The notes under the pieces were generated by a model. That model had not been told where the DNA came from. It did not search any database and saw only the letters and a program-made list of their open reading frames with translations. From assembly GCA_037013495.1 (NCBI GenBank), contig CM072811.1, forward strand, positions 28,543,659 through 28,607,658: a stretch of 64,000 nucleotides of DNA, written 5' to 3'. Below, piece after piece: positions 50,401 to 61,105 of the stretch (its first letter is position 1; each line of letters starts with the position of its first letter). Both the position numbers and the translations under genes were made by a program. The stretch is from Hippophae tibetana (Eukaryota; Streptophyta; Magnoliopsida; Rosales; Elaeagnaceae).

Positions 50401-53400
50401 ATCTTATTTACGCTAATCATACATTTCTTAGTTGCTTGAACAGGATCAGCACTCTTGCATGCATTGTGGTGAAAGTTAGGGGATCTATTCTATTTAAATG
50501 TCTGGTGAAATTCTCATACTTTATCTGCTTAATAAAAAACATTCTCCTAGTACTTTGTTTTCCCCCCCTGATGGAATCTTTCTGGAATGCATGTTTGTCT
50601 TGTTAAATTTAATGATTATTATTCTGAATATGGGACTAGATCAAAATTTCAAAAGTTGTGGTGGTTACTTGATGTGGTAATTTACTATTTAATATGTGAA
50701 ATTATACTGAAAATGATGTCAAAGATTAAGCAACGGCATTGATAACTTCTTTCTTGAGTTACTTTCTTATTGAAAATGTTGTAACCAGGGAAGAGGTTGG
50801 TCCAGATGCGGCCCGCAAATTTTTGGGCCATACACAGTGGCTGGTCAACTATTGGCTTTTACAGAATGGTTTTAGCATTGGAATTGGAGATACAATTGCT
50901 GATGCGTCAACAATGGAGAAAATCAATGAAACTATAACAAAAGCGAAATATGATGTGAAAGAACTTATCAGGAAAGCTCAGGCAAGGGATCTAGAGCCTG
51001 AAACCTGGAAGAACTATGATGGAATCGTTTGAGAACAAAGTGAACCAGGTGTTCTGTTTCTGTCCATATTTTTTTCTGAATGACCTTTTTCTACTGAGAT
51101 GTAATATTTATGGTTCTATAGGTGTTGAATAAGGCTCGTGATGATGCTGGTAGCAGTGCCCAGAAGAGTTTGTCTGAAAGTAACAATCTCAAGGCAATGG
51201 TTACTGCAGGATCTAAAGGAAGTTTTATTAATATTTCACAAATGACTGCTTGTGTGGGGCAGCAAAATGTTGAGGGTAAGCGAATTCCATATGGGTTCAT
51301 AGATCGGACATTACCCCACTTCACCAAGGATGATTATGGGCCTGAAAGTCGTGGTTTTGTTGAGAACTCATACTTGCGAGGTCTGACTCCACAGGAGTTC
51401 TTTTTTCATGCTATGGGTGGTAGGGAAGGTCTTATAGACACAGCTGTGAAGACTTCTGAAACTGGGTACATTCAAAGGAGACTAGTGCAAGCTATGGAAG
51501 ATATTATGGTCAAATATGACGGGACTGTTAGGAATTCATTGGGGGATGTAATTCAATTTCTATACGGAGAAGATGGAATGGATGCTGTTTGGATAGAATC
51601 CCAAAAACTGGATCCTTTGAAAATGAAGAAAAAAGAATTTGTTAAGGCTTTTAGATACGAATTTGATGATGATAACTGGAATCCAACATACATGTTGCCA
51701 GAGCATGTTGATGATCTCAAGTCCATCCGTGAGTTCCGCAATGTGTTTGATGCTGAAGTTTCGAAACTTGAATCAGACAGATACCAACTGGGAGCAGAGA
51801 TTGCAACTGCTGGTGATACCTCGTGGCCATTGCCTGTTAATCTGAAGAGGCTTATCCAGAATGCGCAAAAGACCTTTAAGATTGACTACAGAAGGACTTC
51901 TGATATGCACCCAATGGAAATTGTGGAAGCTGTTGATAAGCTCCAGGAGAGGCTGAAAGTTGTTCTCGGTGATGACCTGTTGAGTATTGAGGCTCAAAAG
52001 AATGCTACACTGTTTTTCAACATTTTGCTACGAAGTACTTTTGCAAGCAAAAGGGTGCTAGAAGAGTACAGACTTACTCGTGAAGCATTTGAGTGGGTTA
52101 TTGGAGAGATTGAGTCACGTTTCTTACAGTCACTTGTTGCCCCTGGAGAAATGATTGGCTGTGTCGCTGCACAATCCATTGGGGAACCTGCCACTCAGAT
52201 GACTCTGAATACCTTCCACTATGCTGGTGTTAGTGCAAAGAATGTTACTTTAGGTGTTCCAAGGTTGAAGGAGATTATTAATGTAGCTAAAAGGATCAAA
52301 ACACCATCTCTTTCTGTCTACTTGAAGCCTGAATCTAATATAACCAAGGAGAGGGCCAAAAACGTTCAATGTGCTTTAGAGTACACCACTCTCCGGAGTG
52401 TAACTCAAGCTACAGAAGTATGGTATGATCCGGATCCCATGAGCACGATAATTGAGGAGGATGTGGATTTTGTCAGCTCTTATTATGAAATGCCTGATGA
52501 AGAGGTTAATCCAGAAAAGATTTCTCCTTGGTTGCTCCGGATACAGTTAAATCGTGAAATGATGGTGGATAAGAAGTTGAGCATGGCTGACATTGCTGGG
52601 AAGCTGATCCTTCGTATCCGAATCATGAATGATGAGGCTCCAAAAGGGGAACTGAATGATGAATATGCTGAAGATGATGTTTTCCTGAAGAAGATTGAGA
52701 GCAACATGCTGAAAGAAATGGCTCTTCGTGGAATCCCAGATATTAACAAGGTGTTCATCAAGCATGGTAAAATAAATAAGTTCGATGAGAATGAAGGATT
52801 TAAATCAGAGAATGAGTGGATGCTGGATACAGACGGTGTAAATTTTTTAGCTGTCATCTGCCACGAGGATGTTGATGCAAAGAGGACAGCAAGCAATCAC
52901 TTGATTGAAGTTATTGAAGTTCTTGGGATTGAGGCTGTTCGTCGGTCACTGTTGGACGAATTGCGTGTTGTCATATCTTTTGATGGATCCTATGTAAATT
53001 ACAGGCATCTGGCTATACTATGTGATACTATGACATATCGTGGCCATTTAATGGCCATTACTCGTCATGGCATCAACAGAAATGACACCGGGCCAATGAT
53101 GCGTTGTTCTTTTGAAGAAACTGTTGACATTCTCCTTGATGCTGCCGTATATGCTGAATCTGATCATCTTAGAGGTGTTACTGAAAATATTATGTTAGGT
53201 CAGTTGGCACCCATTGGCACTGGAGGCTGTGAACTTTATCTCAATGATGAGATGTTGAAGAATGCTATTGAACTCCAGCTACCTAGTTTTATGGATGGTC
53301 TTGACTTTGGCATGACTCCTGCACGATCTCCAATATTGGGCACTCCATATCACGATGGTTTGATGTCCCCTAGTTATATGCTCAGCCCAAATCTTCGAAT

Positions 53401-54493
53401 GTCTCCCATCTCAGATGCTCAATTTTCTCCATATGTTGGAGGAATGGCTTTCTCTCCTACATCATCTCCCGGGTACACCCCATCATCTCCCGGATATAGT
53501 CCATCATCTCCAGGGTACAGCCCTACTTCACCTGGGTACAGCCCTACATCTCCTACCTATAGTCCTAGTTCTCCTGGCTATAGTCCAACTAGTCCTGCCT
53601 ACTCTCCCACAAGTCCATCTTATTCGCCCACCTCACCAAGTTACAGCCCCACCTCGCCTAGTTACAGTCCCACCTCTCCAAGTTACAGTCCCACTTCGCC
53701 AAGCTATAGTCCAACATCACCTGCATACAGTCCCACATCTCCTGCTTACAGCCCCACATCTCCTGCGTACAGCCCCACATCACCATCCTATAGCCCAACT
53801 TCACCTTCCTACAGCCCAACATCACCTTCTTACAGCCCAACATCACCCTCCTACAGCCCAACATCTCCGTCATACAGCCCCACCTCACCAGCTTATAGTC
53901 CAACCTCCCCCAGTTACAGCCCTACATCTCCAAGCTACAATCCACCATCTGCAAAATACAGCCCATCACTGGCATATTCTCCAAGCAGTCCAAGATTGTC
54001 GCCATCTAGTCCATATAGTCCCACATCTCCAAATTACAGGTGAATTCTGTTGTAAATGTTTGTTGATTTTCTTTGTGCTCTCTTAATTGCTGTGTTGTCA
54101 CTTGTTTACTGCTTTCAAATAGGCTGAGACAAATGTTACCTGCATCGACAATTGCAGTCAGTCACATTCATACTCAAATTAATCGTTGCATTCCACAATG
54201 CCCTTACAAATCATAAGTTCTCAAATCTCATGACTAATTCTATATTATATAGCCCTGCTAGGGCGTCAACAACACTTTGGTGGATTACTTTTCCGTTATT
54301 GATTAGACTCCTTTATTTCAAAGGATCATAGGGTTTTTGACACATAAGTGTTATTGAGTGGGGTTGCCCAAGACTTATATAAATTTCCTGATCCATCATG
54401 TACCGTGGCATGCATGGAGTGATGTGAGTACAGTCGTGGCTGCAATTGTTGTGTATCTAGCATTCTTCATAGGTTAATATAGTAACCCATCAC

Positions 54494-54940
54494 TAGGGAT
54501 GTAAATTTAGCTCATCTCGTTTAAAGTCTGAATGACCTGACCTAATCCGACCAGACTCAAAGCCTGATTAACCCCTAATGAAGTTCTGCCCAACTCTACC
54601 TGCATAATTTAAGGGCTGTGCTTAGTGTCAAATATTTATAAAGCTAAGCCTGAAGTGTGAGTTAAATTCAAATTTTATAAAATATATGTACCACCTTTGA
54701 ATACTGTATGCATTATTTTATGATGTCTTGTATCACTTAAACTTGGGTACTGTTTTAAGTCAATTCAAGTTTAAAAAAGTCAGGTCTAAACCTATCCGAG
54801 TGTTTTAAGGTTGAGCTTTGGGTTTGCATTTAATTTAGAGAATCCAATCTAGATTGGCTCTACAATACCCAACCCGAGTCCTGCCCCAACCCGAAGTTTC
54901 AGGCTTGGGCTAGCCCGGACTGTCCAAATTTACATACCTA
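54494..54940. mobile_element. hAT-type MITE in NRPB1 intron 11
   Basis: The left end TAGGGATGTAAATTTAG and the reverse complement of the right end, TAGGTATGTAAATTTGG, match at 15 of 17 bases. The flanking octamers cccatcac (54486-54493) and ctcaccac (54941-54948) match at 6 of 8, fitting an aged 8-bp hAT target duplication. It is 447 bp long, non-coding, richer in GC near the ends, and sits between CTD exons 11 and 12. Confidence 0.78.
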
Positions 54941-55483
54941 CTCACCACCTATGGCTGGCTTTGTTTAAATCTGTTTTTTGCATTAGTTAAATTGTCATTT
55001 CCAGTTATCAGTGCAATAAACATTCATGTTACATGGTTTGACTTTTTCTTCTGTTGCAGTCCTACCTCACCATCATATTCTCCTACATCTCCATCGTATT
55101 CACCTTCAAGCCCAACGTACAGTCCAAGCAGGTGAGCTTGCTTTTATATTTTTATTTTTTATTCTTCGCATGTAAAACGTTTATGTACTAAAGGCTACTC
55201 TTTTAATTGAAATTTCTATTGCTAGCCCATATAACTCTGGAGTTAGTCCAGATTATAGCCCAAGCTCTCCAAATTTCAGGTAAATCATAGGGAAATCAAT
55301 ATATTGCTACTATTGTTTATTGCTGTCAGAGTTTTGAGCATGTATCAAACTGATATTATGGAAATTTTTGCTAGTCCAAGTGCTGGGTACTCGCCTAGTC
55401 AACCTGGCTACTCACCATCATCTATGAGCCAATACACTCCACAAACTAGCGATAAAGATGACAAGGATGGTAGAAGCAGTTGA

Positions 55484-56754
55484 CGAGCATGTAATATTTA
55501 AGTGTTTTATACGATTCTGACCTAAGTAACACATATCATGATTTGTTTTCGTATTCTCGAATTCATTTCATTTTGCCTAAACCCGAAGAACGATTTCCTT
55601 CACATCCGAACCGACCAATCAAATTGACTCACGAACAAGCCAAAGATTCAGGTATCTTTTCTTTAGTTGTTAAAATCAAAATTGAAACAGTGGCATGTAC
55701 TTAACAATGTAAAAAACTAAATTTCCTCTTTTACATTTTTTTGTTATTGTAATTGTAACAAACTAAAATTATTACTTGATTAATGAATTTTCCCATTGCA
55801 TAATTCAATTCTATTAATGGGATAAAATGGACTAGCTCGTTAAATGGGATGGTACTAGTGAATCTAATAATTTAATGGGTTTCACCATGTTCTATTGGAT
55901 GCCTCATTTCAATTTATACGTCTACGAAAAGTAAACTCTATAGTAGTTTTTGATCTCATTAGATGAGTGAACGCATATGAGCCGAACTTTTTACACGGAA
56001 TCATAATTTTATTTGAAAATTAGGTACCATTTAGAGTAATTAATAACATTTATAATATTTTACAGAATATAAGAAACATGCAAAAAGTTAATAAAATCGG
56101 GTCTATAAAGTCGACATAAATTTGGAAATGAAGAGACTAAGTGGGTAGAAAGAAAAGATATTGTCAAAAGGTGGAAAGAATCGTTATTAAAACCAGCATT
56201 TCAAGCCATTTTGACATATATTATGAGTCTTTTAAAGCTGCCTGTAAGTCTTACTTTTTGTGGCGCATTTATGGTGTTCAAATGAAAACGAGTAATGTTA
56301 TTTAAGCCGAGTGTTTTTGGCACGAGTTACATGACATTCTTTAAAATCAATTATTATATTAATTGTTCTTAAAAGAATAAAATAAAATAAAAATCTAAAA
56401 ATAAAATCATGATTAGCTAAAAAGTAGGTCTCCACTTTACTGGTCGGGAGGTCGTAAAATAAATATTTTTTTTTCTTTTTTGAAAAGAAGATAGTAAAGG
56501 GTATTCATTGGGTTAGCCTAAAAGGGGAGAGGGTTGGGTTTTCAAAATCTAATGAATTCAAATCAGGATCTTTTGGTTAAGTGTGGAAATTCAATGGCTG
56601 GGGTGTCATAACTAAGAAGAATGTATTGATTAGGATTTAGAGAAATTTTGATAGATTCAATTCTAAAAGGTCTTATCAATTTTAATATACTTTTAAAACT
56701 TTAATATTAAGGAATCAGTTTACCAAACTTCTATTTGTGTACATCCTTATAAGC
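55484..56754. other. NRPB1 3' flank and spacer
   Basis: The first few hundred bases should carry the original 3' UTR. No gene recognised before the LINE fragment. Confidence 0.5.
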
Positions 56755-57410
56755 GGCTGGTTCACGCAAGTTATGTTTGGCGTAATTTGCCTTAGGGTCG
56801 AGAGCTGCTAATTAAAGGGATACGATGGAGGATTAGGAATGGGCAAATTACTCAAATTTTTGAAACAATTCGTTGCCCGCTCCATTTTGTGGATTTTGGT
56901 TTCTCCAACAAATAACTGATTTCCTAATGATGCCTATGTTTCAAGCCTAATTTTGTGAAATGGTTTGTGGAACTCTGAGCCAATATATGATTGTTTTACT
57001 CATGATTATGTAGGAATGGCATTGAGACTATTACTCATGTTTTCTGGAGGTGCATCAAGGTAAAGTGCTTAATGGTGAAATTCTGAATGGACGGATTATC
57101 ATAAATAATACAAGCACATGCCATTTATCGAATTTTGTTGGAAGGGACTGGGTGAGTTTGGTCAGCACTAACTTCAATTATTTGTGATTTTTTTTATAAG
57201 GAATTTGGCGTGTGCGTTGCATGGTAGAATTTGAGGGCCGTGCTTGGATGAGGTCTGACACTTCAATCAAGCTCCATTTTTGAAGCCACAAGATTTGAAT
57301 GGGCGTTGGTCTCCACCTAGCAATGATGAGTATAAGGTGAATGTTGATGTTGCTATTTCCTCATCTCCATAGCTTATTGGAATGGGTTGTGATAAGGAAT
57401 TGGGAGGGGT
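56755..57410 (+). pseudogene. LINE (non-LTR) retrotransposon 3' fragment: zf-RVT and RNase H
   Basis: Plus-strand fragments SYVWRNL, RELLIKGIRWRIRNGQITQI and NGIETITHVFWRCIK match the zf-RVT region that follows reverse transcriptase in plant LINEs. Further on, RWSPPSNDEYKVNVDVAISS and LIGMGCDKELG match the start of the plant RNase H domain (usual form KLNVDGA). Stops and frameshifts are frequent. The upstream RT is not present. Confidence 0.7.
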
Positions 57411-57976
57411 TGATAATATTGAAAAACTTTATTTAACTTTGAAATTGTACTTGATCAAGTGAAAAAAATGGTAATGTTCATTCATGAAAATGCTTGAAAA
57501 CTGAGAATGAAAGTATACTTCTTCTCGCCTCTTTTCTTATTCAATTCTGTCTTTTTTTTTTGTAATGGTTTACATGTAATGCTATGTTATTTATAGTGCC
57601 AGCCATGCATGACATTTGGACATGTTTTTTGTAGTTTGTCTTTTACACGTGATTGGTACCAGAATTGTAACAAACTTAAAAGTGAAAATGAGCAGTTTAC
57701 ATACAATACCAGTGGCAACAATCACTTGCATTACACTTCTAATATACCACCTGCACACACGATACCAGCTTGATAGTTTGCACTCTAAAAACTGCATATC
57801 AATTAGCTTGTTCATATCCATGTCCTCATCCTCATTATTCTCAAGGAATACCTCCTCGCCCCACGCAAACTCAATTGTACTTCAGTAACACTGAGTTTGT
57901 CTCTAAGAAACTAAAATGGGTCTAGAGATAGAGGCTTTATCAAGATGTCAAATGTTTGATCATAAGAAGGCACAAC

Positions 57977-59175
57977 TTACACAGTGAGTTGCTTTTGAAT
58001 TACCTTGTGATCTATGAAGTGAAAATCCAATTTGATATGCTTAGTTTTTGAGTATAACACAATATTAGTAGTCATGACCACTGCGCTAGTGCTCCTACAC
58101 CAAATGACAGGACGCGTGGAGATGAGAATTTTAATTTCCTGAAGAAATGCTTGTAACCAAACCACCTCAGTGCAGCCATCAAGGCACCTGTATTCAATTT
58201 CTACACTCGATCTTGACATTGTTGGTTGCTTCTTAGCAGACCATATAACTAGATTAGCTCTCAGATAGATGCATATACTAGATATTGAATGTCTTGTGTC
58301 CAAGCATGAGCCCCCATTTGAATCGAAAAACCCAATGATTTATAATTCTGTTGAAGGTTTGAATTCAAGTCCATGCTTAATGGCTCTACTAAGATACCTC
58401 AATATTCTTTTCACTACTCCTTAGGATGTATCCTTAGGTTGGCTTGGCTCATGTATCGACATGCTTTGTTGGCTCATGTATCGACATGCTTTGTTTACAG
58501 AGAAGACAATATTAGGCCTTGTGATTGTCACATATTGTAAGGCATGCACCTACAGTTCTTCTGTATAACTCTAGATTGTTGAAATCATTTCTTGTCTTAA
58601 CTCGTAGCGCATAACTTGATATCATAGGTGTAATGGTTGCTTTAGCATTTGTAAATTAAATCTTTTTAAAGATGGATTTGATACACTTTGACTATTTGAG
58701 AGTAGTTATTAGTAAGTTTTGATACATCTATTCCCAGATAATAAGGAATTGTGCCCATGTCTTTTAAAGCAAATCGAGTATTAAGTAGATGAATGAAATC
58801 ATTAACCTTAGTGGAGTTAGATCCTGTTATAATCACGTCATTCACTTATACAATTACATAAATGATGTATGCGCATAAACTAGAAAGAATATGGAATCAT
58901 CAAATTTAGTTCAAGTGAAGCCAAGTTGAGTTAATGCTTGTGACAATGTATCAAACCATGCTCAGTGAAATCTGCTTGAGCCCATATGACGATTTCTTTA
59001 TATGACAAGCATGTTTAGAATGAGCTTTATCAATAAATCTAACAGGTTGTCTTATAAACACTTCATCTTGTAAAGTTCCATTAAGGAATGTATTGTTAAT
59101 GTCCAATTGCCTTAGTATCCACCCATGACTCAAGGTGATAGTGATTAGTTTTCTTATAGTTGCATGTTTCACCAC
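57977..59175 (-). pseudogene. Second Copia remnant: RT and RNase H fragments
   Basis: 59175-58951 encodes an RT part (TIRKLITITLSHGWILRQLDINNTFLNG, QDEVFIRQPVRFIDKA). 58303-57977 encodes RNase H (NLVIWSAKKQPTMSRSSVEIEYR, VWLQAFLQEIK, TKHIKLDFHFIDHKV). The joining stretch carries many stops but keeps the order of Copia Pol. A 25-bp tandem duplication (58444 and 58469) lies within it. No LTRs were found. Confidence 0.82.
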
Positions 59176-60900
59176 AATGCTAAAAGTTATGCCAAAGTAC
59201 TAGGTTAGAATGTTTGAGAGATACTCCTTTATTGATTGCTCCATGATTTGCTTTGCCTTCTACATTATTCATGTCAACTTGAGGCATCATTGTTGAATAT
59301 TCACAACACTATAATTGCTTATTAATTACCACAAAAAATACATATAAGTCATTCCTAAACTTTCCTTGCATCAGTCTTTATCCTAAACTCTTATCCTTCA
59401 CGTATACATAATCACCATAAAACTCTATGATTCTTAGTAATAGAGGGCACATGTTATATAATAGTTTAAATCAATCATTAAAATGTATTATATGATAGAA
59501 GATAAAAATAAAACTTTTTTTTAACTAACTCGCTTACTTCATGTGATTTCAAAACTAAGTTTGTTTGTTTGTTTGTTGTTTTTTTTAAGTTCTTTATGGT
59601 TTTTTTAGAAAAGTTTAATCATAAGTTTCATTATTTTTTTAATGAGTCAAATTAATCTTAAAAGGTTAACAACGTTAACTTATTTGTTAATTATAATGTT
59701 GAATTTATAAACGATTAAAGTGCAAGATAACTAAAAAGTTTGTATGTTTTTTTATTCCTAATATTAATTTTATTTATAGTCTTAATTAATTAACAAATTA
59801 GATAAATCAAAAAGATATTAGCAAGGAAAAAAAATCTTATAGGTTTTTGAACATTCAATTGTACTAGATTGTTTTAATTTTAATACTACATTCACAACTT
59901 ATCATGTTATCAAAAACTTGTAAATATAAAATTGATAATAAAATGTCTTAAAAAACAACATATATTTCATTTCTTAGAAAACACGAGGAAAATTATTTGA
60001 AAACATTGAAAGATTAAAAAAAATGTTATTTCATAAATACCTTTTGAGAAGAAGATCACATGTTTGTCTTCATTATTAATTTTTGACTAACATTGCATTT
60101 TTTTATAAATTATAAGACTGAAATATCTAATCCATAAATTTATGATTAAATTGTATTTTTTAGATAATTATTTGACTTGTGATATCATGTACCCATAATA
60201 TCTATAAACATATCTACTTATACATTTCCAAATATAATTGAATCCATTAAGATTTACGATAAAAATGTTATAATGTATTATTTAGGCTAATATAATGTAT
60301 GTAAGGTTTAAGAATATACGATGACTTGACATATTGATTAAATATATAAAGAAAGTTATCTTATGGAAAGTTGCATAAGTTGTCGTTAATAGATTGTATA
60401 ATAAGTCTCTCTTGATAGGTCATATATCACATCATTTTTATTATATCATGTTGTAATTCTTTTTAATTAGTTTGTATTGTATCTTATTTTTGATCAATTA
60501 CATATCAAATTAAATTATTGGATACGTTGATTGAGATAGATTGATTATCCACCTAATAATAACATTTTACAAATTTTGTCAAGAATACCTTATGCAAATA
60601 TTTTTCTTAGCATCAAAAATAGAAATTATTATTGGAGGATTATTATTAAAGGATGATTTCATGTCAAAAATTATTGAATTTTTTTTAAAAAACTTAAAAT
60701 TTATAATCATGTAAATAATACTATTTATATCTAGGTGATATATTTTTATTAAAAAATACTAAATTCAAATATTTTATACTAAGCATTTTTTAATTGTAAC
60801 TACAGCTATTTAAACTCTTTAAATATTAAATTTTATTCAAATTAATTCATATTATTTTTATCTTGTTAAAGGTCCACATCTTTTTTTTTTGTTTCTTGTT
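59176..60900. other. AT-rich spacer
   Basis: No coding similarity. A (TTTG)n-like run lies near 59560-59580. Nothing else recognised. Confidence 0.5.
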
Positions 60901-61054
60901 GATTGGGTTGGGATAGTTGTCACCAGTAGGGTATACCGGACCCAATAGAACCGGTTCGGATCGAGTGACTGAATCACCGTATGGCCCTATTTTAAAATTA
61001 AAATCCTTTCCAAGTAACGTAGGTATACAACACCCGGGGACTCCTTTTACATAC

Positions 61055-61090
61055 AAACCCTAATTTTTCGATTTCGGTTTTCTAGGGTTC
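61055..61090 (+). promoter_or_regulatory. Telo-box in the 5' UTR/promoter of the SR45a-like gene
   Basis: AAACCCTAAT at about 61056-61065 is a telo-box (AAACCCTAA), and CTAGGGTTCTT follows at about 61082. These elements are common just upstream of the ATG in plant genes for translation and RNA processing. They lie within 50 bp of the ATG at 61106. Confidence 0.55.
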
Positions 61091-61105
61091 TTCTTTGCAT
61101 CGACA

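Larger units (their letters stand above)
42070..55483 (+). pseudogene. NRPB1: RNA polymerase II largest subunit (RPB1) copy, damaged
   Basis: RPB1 forms the catalytic core of nuclear Pol II. Exons: 42070-42153, 42366-42629, 47864-48163, 48245-48403, 48804-48965, 49073-49293, 49380-49521, 49605-49940, 50033-50319, 50789-51048, 51122-54039, 55060-55131, 55226-55279, 55375-55483 (TGA stop). Kept motifs: zinc-site [10 protein letters not shown], the Mg-binding [10 protein letters not shown], trigger-loop-region [19 protein letters not shown], and a CTD with about 22 good YSPTSPS-type heptads in exon 11 plus more in exons 12-14. Lesions: TAG at 48143-48145 in place of a usual Gln codon; one extra A in the run 51001-51003, shifting frame so TGA is read at 51031-51033; loss of about 20 conserved residues between MADIA and KLILRI near 52600; GC donor after exon 7. 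Intron 2 is swollen to 5.2 kb by a Copia insertion. It is best read as a young pseudogene or broken duplicate; assembly error remains possible. Confidence 0.85.

Noticed and set aside
53460..54035. Regular ~21-bp repeats resembling a CRISPR array
   Set aside because: They are coding heptads (YSPTSPS) with no spacers, in a plant nuclear gene.
51122..54043. A 973-codon ORF taken as a complete gene
   Set aside because: It is the large exon 11 of NRPB1. The preceding bases are a splice acceptor and the first residues ([10 protein letters not shown]) continue exon 10.
53415..54086. 223-codon His/Pro/Leu-rich ORF in another frame
   Set aside because: It is a shadow frame of the CTD heptad repeats.
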